Positions 1 to 7,746 of a stretch of DNA of 11,456 bases are shown in pieces. Numbering within the stretch: position 1 is the stretch's first letter; every line of letters begins with the position of its first letter. The stretch covers positions 1 through 11,456 of the forward strand of contig CAZMND010000070.1 of the NCBI GenBank assembly GCA_964567585.1, written 5' to 3'. A program made the translations under genes and the position numbers. The stretch comes from CALZKI01 sp964567585. GTDB lineage: Bacteria; Bacillota; Clostridia; Lachnospirales; Lachnospiraceae. The notes beneath the pieces were generated by a model. It saw nothing but the letters and a program-made list of their open reading frames with translations, was not told the origin of the DNA and ran no database searches.

Positions 1-1
1 A

Positions 2-121
2 CAAAAATCAAAACCCCTTCTTCTTAAAATGTCCTTGACAAGGGGTACACTTTAAGGTGCAATAACGTTGGGAGGCATAAACAATCCGGTTATTGGCAAT
101 GATTTAGGATATGTATATGCG
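2..121 (+). other. Candidate signal peptide interrupted by TAA at 53-55
   Basis: The frame of the adhesin is also open from base 2 to 52 and reads as a basic then neutral stretch (KSKPLLLKMSLTRGTL). It hits TAA at 53-55 and continues as GAITLGG and on to YVYA|AEE, which looks like a signal peptidase site (VYA at residues 16-18). The two halves together resemble one Sec signal peptide with a nonsense codon in its hydrophobic core. The other two forward frames close at 25-27 and 36-38. The upstream part lies outside the window, so a different start is possible. Confidence 0.45.
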
Positions 122-3100
122 GCTGAAGAGCCAAAATCATATTTTATAGAAGGTTATGGAACCGGAAAATCGTTTGACAATGGACAGTGGAAATTTGAAA
201 CTTCATTTGGTGAGAATATTAAAGATTTTTATGTAAATGACACCAGATTTCATGCAGGAATAGTAGCAAATGAACATACGTCAGAACACGAAAACATAAT
301 TCGTTTAGTTAATGGTGTAAATTTGCAAGATTTGACAGATAATGATGCATCAGATATTAGAGCCGGTGTTGCAGTTATGAATTCCAATGTAAAGTTGGCT
401 GATGAAGGTAAATTTTCTGTTAAATTTACATTTTCTATGCCGGATACATGTCGTAAGACACCTGTTGGTGAGGAATATAGAAAAGATGTAGGAGGGGACG
501 GAATTACATTCTTTATTACCAAGGCTGATAACGCGATACAAGGTGGTACCGGTGGTGCAATGGGGTATGCCGGCATTACGGATAGTGTTGGGGTAGAATT
601 TGACTCTTTTTATAATACAGGTAACGGGCAGGAATATTATGATCCTGCTTATAACGGACGTTATATTTACAATAATAGGAGTTATAATTTTAATAATGGT
701 ACATATAATCTTTTAAAATATAAACGAGATCATATAGCGGTTGTAGCTGGTGGAGCAAATAATGCAGAGGCAGATCATATAGGAACAGAGTTCCTTTATG
801 ATTATCGTGGAGATGAAAATCAATATGAGTATGGTTTTACCCAGGAAGGTGATTTAAGTGTTGCTATTGAAGAAGCAGATAACAAATTATTTACAGCATG
901 GATTGAATATGACGGAGAAAAATTGTATGTACGTTGTGCAAGAGGCGATTTTAAAACAGCGGACAGAGAAAATGCAATAACTACGATAGTTGATGACCCG
1001 AGAGTAATCAACCAACTTAAGGAATTTAATGGAGAAGAAGTAAAAGTCGGATTTACAGCTGCTATTGCTTCTTCCAAAGCAAATCATACAATACATAGTA
1101 TTGCTTTTGTAAATGAATATTTAGAAAATGGTATTTCTACATCGTATACAGCAAAATATTATGTAGAAGATGCCAATGCAACAGAAAATTATATTGATGT
1201 AGAAGTAGATGGAATAACAAAGAGATACACATTGATGGATGAAGTGGACGTATACGATGTTCTATATGATACAGCAGTAGATATAGCAGATGTTGAAAAT
1301 ACTGCATCTTATGTAACAGAATGTCAGTTGGTGGATTATTCATTAAAAGGGTATCCAAGTACTGCTGATGCAATAGAGCTGGATGGTAGTACGGTATTAT
1401 ACCAATTCTATGACCATATACATAGTTATGAATATACAGCTAACGGAAATGAAATCACAGGAGAATGTGTTTCGACAGATGGCTCATGTGATTCAGAAGT
1501 AGAAGGCAAGAAAATTGTAATTACAGCAGAAGATATGCTTGCTGACGGAACTGCGTATGACGGAGCAAGCTATACAGATGATTTGTCAGGAGTAACCGGA
1601 GATACCACAACCGGAATCTACTACGAAGGAACCGGAAGTACCAATTATCCAAGAACTACAACTCCGCCAACGGAAGCAGGAACCTATAAGGCAATCGTGG
1701 AGATAGACGGAGTAGAGGCATATGATGAATTTGAAATTTCAGAAGACCACCTGCATGACTGGGAATATACTCCGGATGATGAGAATAAGGAAATCACAGG
1801 GGACTGTACAAATGACCTATGTGATACAGATACAGCAGACAGAAAAATCGGTCTGACAGCGGATGATATGATATATACCGGTAATCCATACGATAAAGCA
1901 ACGTATACGGATAACTTATCGGAAATTACCAAAGACCCTGTAAAGATTTATTATGAAGGCGTAGGAGACACCACATATCCACAGTCAGCCAACCCGCCAA
2001 CAGAAGTGGGTACTTACAAAGTTACTGTGGAAATAGACGAAGTAACTGTAGAAGAAGAATTCAACATACTACCACATGACCATGATTGGGAATACACAGC
2101 TAATAAAAATGAAATTACAGCAGATTGTGTTACTACCGAAGGGACATGTGATAAAGATGTGGAGGGTAAGAAAATCACAATTACTGCGGACAATACGGAC
2201 TATACCGGTGCGCAATATTCTGATGATAATATCCATATTTCAGATGAACTCACAGAGATAACCGGTGACGAAGTGAAAATTTATTTTGAGGGACCGGGTT
2301 ATCCGAGAACAGAAGTGCCTCCAACAGCAGATGGAATTTATAAGGCTGTGATAAGTATTACTGATAAAGACGGTAATGTAACAGAAGCATTTGATGATTT
2401 TGAAATCGTTGCACACGACCATGAATGGGTATATGAAGGAAACGGAAATGAAATTACCGGAAGTTGTGAACAGGATGAAGGTATTTGTGACAAGGGTGTA
2501 ACGGATAAAAAAGTTACCATTGAAGCAGCGGATATGCAGTATTCAGGTAGTCCATATCCAGAAAGTAACTTAACAGTCACAGATAATCTTTTAGAGGTTA
2601 CAGGGGATACAAAAACAATTTACTACGAAGGAACGGGAGATACTGTTTATGAAAAGAGTATAACCCCTCCAACAGATGTAGGTACATATAAAGCAATTAT
2701 AGAATTAACGGACAAAAAAGGTAATGTTATCATAGATGCGAACGGTGATCCTGTCACGGCAGAAGATCCATTTGAAATCACTCCACACGACCATATTTGG
2801 GAGTATGAAGGTGAAGGAAATAAAATCACAGCAGATTGTACTCAAATAGATGGGGAATGTGATAAAGCACCGGTAGAAATTACCATTGAAGCAGCGGATA
2901 TCTTCTACACAGGAAGCGAATATGAGGAAAGTAACCTTACCATTGAAGACGAACTTTTGGACGCAACAGAAAGTACAAAAACGGTTTACTATGTAGGAGA
3001 TGGGGACACAACCTATACAAAATCTACTACTCCACCAACAGAAGTGGGAACCTATAAAGCGATTATTGAACTGACAGATAAAGATGGAAACCTTATTGTA

Positions 3101-5476
3101 GATGTAAATGGTGATCCTGTCACGGCAGAAGATCCGTTTGAAATCAAACCACATGTACATAATTGGGATTATGAAGTGGTGGAAGGAACCACGAATGAAA
3201 TTGTAGGGGAATGTGTGGAGCTAAACGGAAAATGCGAAGCAGACATCGAAGGTGAGAAGATTGTGATTAATACGGAAGATATGTATTACACAGGTTCATC
3301 TTATGATAAGACAGATTTTAAGGATGATATTTCAGCTACAACAGGAGATACAGTAAGTCAGATAACTTATGTTGGAATAGATGGAACTACCTATCCGGAA
3401 GATACAAATCCACCGACAGAGGTGGGAAGTTATAAGGCTGTAGTAACCATTACCGATAAAGAAGGTAATGTAGCAGAAGCGTATGATACCTTCGACATTT
3501 TAGAACACGAACATGAGTGGAAGTATGAAGTGGATACAGACGAGAACATAATCGTTGGTGAATGTACCGAAGATGAAAAGGGAGACTGTACTACAGATAC
3601 AACAGATAAGTATATCGGAATCGTAGCCGAGGATATGTTATATACCGGAAATTCGTATCCGGAAGATAAATGGGAAGTAACAGATACCCTTTCAGAGGTA
3701 ACGGGCGATGAAGTAAAAGTATACTTCGTGGGAGTAGACGGAACCAACTATCCAAAATCTGAAACACCACCAACAGAAGTAGGTAACTACGAAGCGATTG
3801 TGGAAATCGGAGAAGGAGATAACAAAGTATCTGTATCGGATCCATTTAAGATTACACCACACGACCATATTTGGGAGTATGAAGGTGAAGGAAATAAAAT
3901 TACAGCAGACTGTACTCAGACAGAAGGCGAATGTGATAAAACTACAGTAGAAATTACCATTGTTGCAGATGACATCTTCTACACAGGAAGCGAATATGAG
4001 GAAAGTAATCTTACCTTTGGTGGTGACCTTCTTACAGAAACAGGTAAAAAGAAAGTTGTTTATTATGAAGGAATCGGAGAAACTGTTTATGCAAAGAGTA
4101 CAACTCCTCCAACAGAAGTAGGAACCTATAAAGCCATTGTTGTATTAGAAGGCATAAATGGTGTGGAAGCATCCGATGATTTTGAAATTAAACCACATAC
4201 CCATGAATGGAAATACACAGCCAACGGAAACGAAATCATTGGTGAATGTATCGCAACCGACGGAAAGTGTGAAGCAGAAATAGCGGGTAAAAAGATTATT
4301 GTCAATGCGGCAGATATGTTAGCTGACGGAAATCCATATGCCGGAGCAAGCTATACAGATGATTTGTCAGGAGTAACCGGAGATACCACAACCGGAATCT
4401 ACTACGAAGGAACCGGAAGTACCAATTATCCAAGAACTACAACTCCGCCAACGGAAGCAGGAACCTATAAGGCAATCGTGGAGATAGACGGAGTAGAGGC
4501 ATATGATGAATTTGAAATTTCAGAAGACCACCTGCATGACTGGGAATATACTCCGGATGATGAGAATAAGGAAATCACAGGGGACTGTACAAATGACCTA
4601 TGTGATACAGATACAGCAGACAGAAAAATCGGTCTGACAGCGGATGATATGATATATACCGGTAATCCATACGATAAAGCAACGTATACGGATAACTTAT
4701 CGGAAATTACCAAAGACCCTGTAAAGATTTATTATGAAGGCGTAGGAGACACCACATATCCACAGTCAGCCAACCCGCCAACGGAAGTGGGTACATACAA
4801 AGTAACGGTTGAAATTGATGGAATTAAGGTGGAAAAAGAATTTAAGATTCTTCCGGACCCGACACATACACATGACTGGACGTATACAGCTAATGGTAAT
4901 GTAATTACCGGCGAGTGTGTGTCAAACACCGGCGAATGCGGAACAGATACAACCGGTAAGAAAATCGTATTAACAGCAACGGATATGGTTTACACAGGAA
5001 ACCAATATGATAAAGCATCTTATACAGATAATTTGTCATCCGTAACAGGAGATACAGTAATCGGAATCCTGTATGAAGGCGTTGGCACAACGAATTATCC
5101 GGCGAGTACAACACCGCCAACTGAAGTAGGCAACTACAAGGCAATCGTAGAGATTGATGGAGTAAGGGTGGAACAGGAATTTAAGATTACACCGGTACCG
5201 GTACATGTGCATGACTGGACAGGGTTATGGCAGGTAACCAAGCAGCCAACCGCAACAGAAAACGGAAGCAAGGAAACAGTATGCCAGAACGGCTGCGGAC
5301 AGAAACAGACAGCAGTAATTCCTGCATATGGTACACAGGATGTTATCACATTAGAAAAAGATGAATCACCAAAAACAGGCTGGAGTGATAACAGCGGTTA
5401 CTGGATGCTTTTACTCTTACTTAGTGGTTTGGGTATAGTATGTACAGGTGGATTATTTTTCAAGAAGGATAAATAA
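68..5476 (+). CDS. LPXTG-type wall-anchored L-type lectin repeat adhesin
   Basis: Probable cell-surface glycan-binding adhesin of 1802 residues. Residues ~22-350 look like a bacterial L-type (legume-like) lectin domain: GDGITFFI near 142, the GVEFDSFYN strand near 174, FTAWIEYDG, and a closing strand with HSIAFVNEY. Residues ~353-449 resemble a MucBP-like beta domain (TAKYYVED at its start). Eleven modules of 109-124 residues fill 450-1712, each with HxHxW (HSY in the first), a Cys pair, and PPTxxGxYxA, the last resembling MBG-type beta repeats. A short Cys-containing cap (CQNGC) follows. The C-terminus has SPKTG (1767-1771), a hydrophobic span and a KKDK tail, a classic sorting signal. The TTG at 68 follows AAGGTG (54-59) at 8-base spacing and is the first usable start after the TAA at 53-55, but it leaves no basic signal-peptide n-region, so the true start is unsure. 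The sortase gene begins at the next base after the stop. Lectin call is motif-based; ligand unknown. Confidence 0.88.
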   Translation: MGGINNPVIGNDLGYVYAAEEPKSYFIEGYGTGKSFDNGQWKFETSFGENIKDFYVNDTRFHAGIVANEHTSEHENIIRLVNGVNLQDLTDNDASDIRAGVAVMNSNVKLADEGKFSVKFTFSMPDTCRKTPVGEEYRKDVGGDGITFFITKADNAIQGGTGGAMGYAGITDSVGVEFDSFYNTGNGQEYYDPAYNGRYIYNNRSYNFNNGTYNLLKYKRDHIAVVAGGANNAEADHIGTEFLYDYRGDENQYEYGFTQEGDLSVAIEEADNKLFTAWIEYDGEKLYVRCARGDFKTADRENAITTIVDDPRVINQLKEFNGEEVKVGFTAAIASSKANHTIHSIAFVNEYLENGISTSYTAKYYVEDANATENYIDVEVDGITKRYTLMDEVDVYDVLYDTAVDIADVENTASYVTECQLVDYSLKGYPSTADAIELDGSTVLYQFYDHIHSYEYTANGNEITGECVSTDGSCDSEVEGKKIVITAEDMLADGTAYDGASYTDDLSGVTGDTTTGIYYEGTGSTNYPRTTTPPTEAGTYKAIVEIDGVEAYDEFEISEDHLHDWEYTPDDENKEITGDCTNDLCDTDTADRKIGLTADDMIYTGNPYDKATYTDNLSEITKDPVKIYYEGVGDTTYPQSANPPTEVGTYKVTVEIDEVTVEEEFNILPHDHDWEYTANKNEITADCVTTEGTCDKDVEGKKITITADNTDYTGAQYSDDNIHISDELTEITGDEVKIYFEGPGYPRTEVPPTADGIYKAVISITDKDGNVTEAFDDFEIVAHDHEWVYEGNGNEITGSCEQDEGICDKGVTDKKVTIEAADMQYSGSPYPESNLTVTDNLLEVTGDTKTIYYEGTGDTVYEKSITPPTDVGTYKAIIELTDKKGNVIIDANGDPVTAEDPFEITPHDHIWEYEGEGNKITADCTQIDGECDKAPVEITIEAADIFYTGSEYEESNLTIEDELLDATESTKTVYYVGDGDTTYTKSTTPPTEVGTYKAIIELTDKDGNLIVDVNGDPVTAEDPFEIKPHVHNWDYEVVEGTTNEIVGECVELNGKCEADIEGEKIVINTEDMYYTGSSYDKTDFKDDISATTGDTVSQITYVGIDGTTYPEDTNPPTEVGSYKAVVTITDKEGNVAEAYDTFDILEHEHEWKYEVDTDENIIVGECTEDEKGDCTTDTTDKYIGIVAEDMLYTGNSYPEDKWEVTDTLSEVTGDEVKVYFVGVDGTNYPKSETPPTEVGNYEAIVEIGEGDNKVSVSDPFKITPHDHIWEYEGEGNKITADCTQTEGECDKTTVEITIVADDIFYTGSEYEESNLTFGGDLLTETGKKKVVYYEGIGETVYAKSTTPPTEVGTYKAIVVLEGINGVEASDDFEIKPHTHEWKYTANGNEIIGECIATDGKCEAEIAGKKIIVNAADMLADGNPYAGASYTDDLSGVTGDTTTGIYYEGTGSTNYPRTTTPPTEAGTYKAIVEIDGVEAYDEFEISEDHLHDWEYTPDDENKEITGDCTNDLCDTDTADRKIGLTADDMIYTGNPYDKATYTDNLSEITKDPVKIYYEGVGDTTYPQSANPPTEVGTYKVTVEIDGIKVEKEFKILPDPTHTHDWTYTANGNVITGECVSNTGECGTDTTGKKIVLTATDMVYTGNQYDKASYTDNLSSVTGDTVIGILYEGVGTTNYPASTTPPTEVGNYKAIVEIDGVRVEQEFKITPVPVHVHDWTGLWQVTKQPTATENGSKETVCQNGCGQKQTAVIPAYGTQDVITLEKDESPKTGWSDNSGYWMLLLLLSGLGIVCTGGLFFKKDK
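1561..2001 (+). repeat. 441-bp perfect direct repeat, copy 1
   Basis: This stretch, covering most of module 1 and module 2, is identical by base-by-base reading to 4342-4782. The offset is 2781 bases, exactly 927 codons, so the copies are in the same frame. Neighbouring modules share mostly protein-level similarity, so identity at synonymous sites points to recent duplication or gene conversion. Confidence 0.93.
4342..4782 (+). repeat. 441-bp perfect direct repeat, copy 2
   Basis: Second copy, covering most of module 9 and module 10. The first difference downstream is A at 2002 against G at 4783, after which the module ends diverge (DEVTVEEEF against DGIKVEKEF). Recombination between copies would delete or add eight-plus modules without a frameshift. 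Confidence 0.93.
5366..5473 (+). other. Cell-wall sorting signal (SPKTG, hydrophobic span, KKDK)
   Basis: SPKTG lies at residues 1767-1771, followed by a short polar spacer, a hydrophobic stretch rich in Leu (YWMLLLLLSGLGIVCTGGLF) and the basic tail KKDK. This is the standard sortase substrate layout. The S/P-P-x-T-G form is the one reported for class B sortase of Clostridioides difficile, which fits the class B sortase encoded next door. Cleavage would be between Thr1770 and Gly1771. Confidence 0.9.
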
Positions 5477-6391
5477 ATGAATCGGAGACATAAAGAAGAT
5501 ACGATTTATAAAAAGAAAAAGGCAGGTGGCTTAGGCCACCAGCCTTTTGAGTTATTAAAACAGAAAATACGAAAGCATATAAATGTTATATGGATTTTTG
5601 TTATGTTAACTATATTTATTGTTGCAGTAATTATGGTTACAATCGAGATAAAAAAGGCAAAAGAATATGAAGCGAATATCCAAGAGCAGCAAGAGTGGTT
5701 ACTAGGCTTAAAAGAGAATATACCACAGGAGGATGTATCGCAGCAGGATGAAACGGTATCAGATATACTGCCGGAATATCAAAAAATATATGAAGAAAAT
5801 CCGGATGTCATAGGCTGGCTTAAAATCGAGGATACGAATATAGACTATCCGGTTATGCAGACTATGGAGGATGAAGAATACTATATTTATAGAGATTTTT
5901 ATGGCAATGAAAATAAGCATGGAACGCTGTTTATGGATACAGATAGTATAGCGGGAGAAGGCACTTTAGAGAATCAGTATTCAAAAGGGAATGCACCGTC
6001 TACGAATTTAATTATTTATGGACATACGGTGAAAACAGGCCAGATGTTTGGAAATTTGAGTTTATACGAAGATGAAACCTATGGAATGGAACATAATATC
6101 ATATGTTTTGATACCATATATGAAAAGAGAAAGTATGAATTAATCTCCGTATTTTATTCGGAAATTTTTTATAAGCATCAGGATGTATTCAAATATTATA
6201 AGTTTTTTCAGGCAGACACACAGGAAGAATTTGATGACTGGTATAATAATATTAAAGCGATGTCTTTGTATGATACAGGTGTTACGGCAGAATTCGGTGA
6301 TGAATTTATAACCTTATCCTGTTGTGCATATCATGTAGAGGACGGAAGATTCGTTGTGGTAGGGCGCAGAATAAAGGAAGAAATGGAATAA
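5477..6391 (+). CDS. Class B sortase
   Basis: Membrane-bound transpeptidase of 304 residues that cleaves a sorting motif and links the protein to cell-wall peptide. A basic cytoplasmic N-terminus (residues 1-34, with KKKK) is followed by one membrane segment (~35-58) and the extracellular catalytic domain (~100-300). Visible features are VIGWLKIEDTNIDYPV, catalytic His183 in IIYGHTVKTGQMFG, the active-site Cys283 in TLSCC, and Arg291 in GRFVVVGRR. TLSTC is the usual class B form; here Cys282 replaces the Thr before the catalytic Cys. The fold and length fit class B rather than A or D. The ATG begins immediately after the adhesin stop, with AAGGA (5465-5469) inside the adhesin's last codons at 7-base spacing, so the genes are co-transcribed and probably translationally coupled. 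The adhesin's SPKTG is the likely substrate. Confidence 0.93.
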   Translation: MNRRHKEDTIYKKKKAGGLGHQPFELLKQKIRKHINVIWIFVMLTIFIVAVIMVTIEIKKAKEYEANIQEQQEWLLGLKENIPQEDVSQQDETVSDILPEYQKIYEENPDVIGWLKIEDTNIDYPVMQTMEDEEYYIYRDFYGNENKHGTLFMDTDSIAGEGTLENQYSKGNAPSTNLIIYGHTVKTGQMFGNLSLYEDETYGMEHNIICFDTIYEKRKYELISVFYSEIFYKHQDVFKYYKFFQADTQEEFDDWYNNIKAMSLYDTGVTAEFGDEFITLSCCAYHVEDGRFVVVGRRIKEEME

Positions 6392-6403
6392 TGTATAACC
6401 TTG

Positions 6404-6439
6404 TCGGATTAAATTGGAAACAGTTTAATCCGATTTTTT
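6404..6439 (+). terminator. Rho-independent terminator after sortase
   Basis: A 10-bp stem, TCGGATTAAA (6404-6413) with TTTAATCCGA (6424-6433), encloses a 10-base loop and is followed by six T (6434-6439). It lies 12 bases after the sortase stop and closes the adhesin-sortase unit. Confidence 0.9.
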
Positions 6440-6484
6440 CACTCATCAAGCGATTTTGTTTAAAATGAATGCCTGTTTTTCACA

Positions 6485-6715
6485 ATAAATAAAAAAATTA
6501 ATACAATCGGTAAATTTAGTTACATAGCAGCAATTATCGCCAAATGTTTTATGATTGTCGGGATAGTGGCGTTACTTGCAACATCAATTATCTGCTTTAC
6601 TTTGTTTGGGGATTCTATGAAAATGGATATGTCAGGGCAGATTAATTTAGAAATGGATTGTGAGGCACTGGACATAAGTCAGGAAGATATTATTGGAAGG
6701 ATTAGAAGAGGATAA
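6485..6715 (+). pseudogene. Remnant of a small membrane protein
   Basis: One open frame reads NKKINTIGKFSYIAAIIAKC, then a hydrophobic segment (MIVGIVALLATSIICFTLFG), then a polar outer part (MKMDMSGQINLEMD), ending at TAA 6713-6715. There is no ATG at the natural beginning: the codon before NKKIN is ATA, and no ribosome site is visible; the first ATG is at 6551, inside the membrane segment. The polar tail seems to continue in the next frame from about 6693 (LEGLEEDNTN), suggesting a frameshift. I take it as a degraded single-pass membrane protein of unknown function, resembling hypothetical proteins of clostridia. Confidence 0.6.
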
Positions 6716-6764
6716 TACAAACATAAAGCATCAATCGATACAGTTTGGTGATTCAAACGGTGGT

Positions 6765-7643
6765 ATGACATTGAGCATCTCTGACCAGGATTATAAGACG
6801 GCAGATATCAAATTTAAGGACAATATGTTAGTTGCAAAACTTATTATTGAAAGAGCTACCGGGCGTAAAGTAGGACAAATATCGGTTACGTCAGAGAAAG
6901 CCTTAACGGGAATTGATTTGGGGAGACATGGAATCTGCATGGATTTATATGTGGAGGAATATGAAGGCGAAAGACGAGCCAGAGTATATGATATTGAGCC
7001 AAACAATTACGGAGCAGAGGAATTGCCTATGAGAAGTCGGTACAGCCAGGCGCTTACAGATGTCAAACTTCTGGAAGCAGGAGAAAGTTATCGGAAATTA
7101 CCAAATTACATATCTATCTGGATAGTTCCATACGATCCATTCGGACAAAACAGAATGTTATACACAATAAAGAATTTTGTGGCGGAAGATACACAAATCG
7201 TGTATAATGATGGTGCAGTGAAGTTGTTTTTGTATACGGGCGGAGAAGTTGGTGGTAATGACAAATTGAAAGATATGCTCCGGTATTTTTCAAAGTCGGA
7301 TGAGGAAAATGCTGTGGACCCGGAACTTTTAAGACTTCATGGTATTGTACAACAAGCCAGAGACAATCGGAAAGTGGGGGAACAATTTATGACACTACAG
7401 GATTATTTGGACAATGAAATTAAGCGCGGTGTTGAGAAGGGCGTTGAGGAAGGTATTGCAAGACGTATGGCGGAAATAACAGATGCTGCAGTGGCAGAAG
7501 CGGTGGATGCTGCAGTAGCAGAGGCAATCGAGGCTGCAGTAGCTATGTTACGAGGATTGAATATTCCGGAAGAACAAATTTTAGAGCAATTGATGCAAAA
7601 ATATGGTCTTACAGAAGAAAAAGCAAAATCATATCTGAATTAA
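6765..7643 (+). CDS. Rpn-family PD-(D/E)XK nuclease/transposase-like protein
   Basis: Resembles the Rpn (recombination-promoting nuclease, formerly transposase_31-like) PD-(D/E)XK family, often multicopy and mobile-like. Numbering from a TTG at 6693, the catalytic features are Asp84 in MDLYV, Glu102 in YDIEPN, then RSRYSQALTD, a tyrosine- and proline-rich stretch, and YDPFG (147-151). The usual E-x-Q is E-P-N here. A helical C-terminus has GVEKGVEEG, then alanine-rich octads and a final helical segment with GLTEEKAKSYLN. I prefer ATG 6765 (residue 25), because the earlier residues look like the tail of the preceding membrane-protein remnant. However, TTG 6693 has AGGAAG (6681-6686) at 6-base spacing and would give 316 residues. 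Whether it is active is unclear; it may be an older insertion. Confidence 0.72.
   Translation: MTLSISDQDYKTADIKFKDNMLVAKLIIERATGRKVGQISVTSEKALTGIDLGRHGICMDLYVEEYEGERRARVYDIEPNNYGAEELPMRSRYSQALTDVKLLEAGESYRKLPNYISIWIVPYDPFGQNRMLYTIKNFVAEDTQIVYNDGAVKLFLYTGGEVGGNDKLKDMLRYFSKSDEENAVDPELLRLHGIVQQARDNRKVGEQFMTLQDYLDNEIKRGVEKGVEEGIARRMAEITDAAVAEAVDAAVAEAIEAAVAMLRGLNIPEEQILEQLMQKYGLTEEKAKSYLN
7482..7544 (+). repeat. 24-bp tandem repeat coding DAAVAEAV-type octads
   Basis: About 2.6 units of 24 bases starting at 7482, 7506 and 7530, each opening with a GATGCTGCAGT-like core and encoding DAAVAEAV, DAAVAEAI and EAAVA. The frame is kept, so copy number can change the length of the alanine-rich helix near the end of the Rpn-like protein. 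Confidence 0.8.
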
Positions 7644-7708
7644 TATGTTTAAATAAAAGTAACTACAAATCTTGATTATATAATGAAGGATGAAATTTTA
7701 TTTATTAT

Positions 7709-7746
7709 AAGCACTCCGGTCTGCAATAAGAGAACGGAGTGCTTTT
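7709..7746 (+). terminator. Probable terminator after Rpn-like gene
   Basis: A perfect 10-bp stem, AAGCACTCCG (7709-7718) with CGGAGTGCTT (7735-7744), has a 16-base loop and only a short T run (TTTT, 7743-7746). It lies about 65 bases after the stop. The large loop and short T run make it weaker than the others in this window. Its 3' arm overlaps the start of the sigma-factor remnant. Confidence 0.65.

Larger units (their letters stand above)
1415..5203 (+). repeat. Eleven tandem ~110-residue HxH/CxnC/PPT modules
   Basis: Modules start at 1415, 1748, 2075, 2414, 2786, 3152, 3506, 3860, 4196, 4529 and 4865, each at the first His of HxH (HIH, HLH, HDH, HDH, HDH, HVH, HEH, HDH, HTH, HLH, HTH). 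Lengths are 111, 109, 113, 124, 122, 118, 118, 112, 111, 112 and 113 residues. Each has exactly two Cys, spaced by 6 residues in most, 4 in modules 2 and 10, and 7 in module 7. Most then carry a YTG or YSG turn, TGD, a YYEG-like strand and PPTEVGTYKA. Modules 4 and 5 are longer through a shared NGDPVTAEDPFEI ending. A twelfth HxHDW at 5204 opens the C-terminal cap. The array probably forms an extended stalk. Confidence 0.93.

Noticed and set aside
13..46. Hairpin ACCCCTT/AAGGGGT before the adhesin
   Set aside because: Only a 7-bp stem with a 20-base loop and no T run; likely chance within a coding stretch.
35..63. TTGACA at 35-40 as the -35 box of the adhesin promoter
   Set aside because: The only -10 at 17-base spacing is TGCAAT (58-63), and transcription would begin after the TTG start. 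The stretch also fits coding sequence.
2705..3160. Long minus-strand open frames across the repeat array (e.g. 151 codons)
   Set aside because: They mirror the plus-strand modules, recur with the repeats, and have no ribosome site or family signal.
1415..5203. CRISPR array
   Set aside because: The repeats are ~110-codon protein modules in one frame with no short repeat-spacer pattern.
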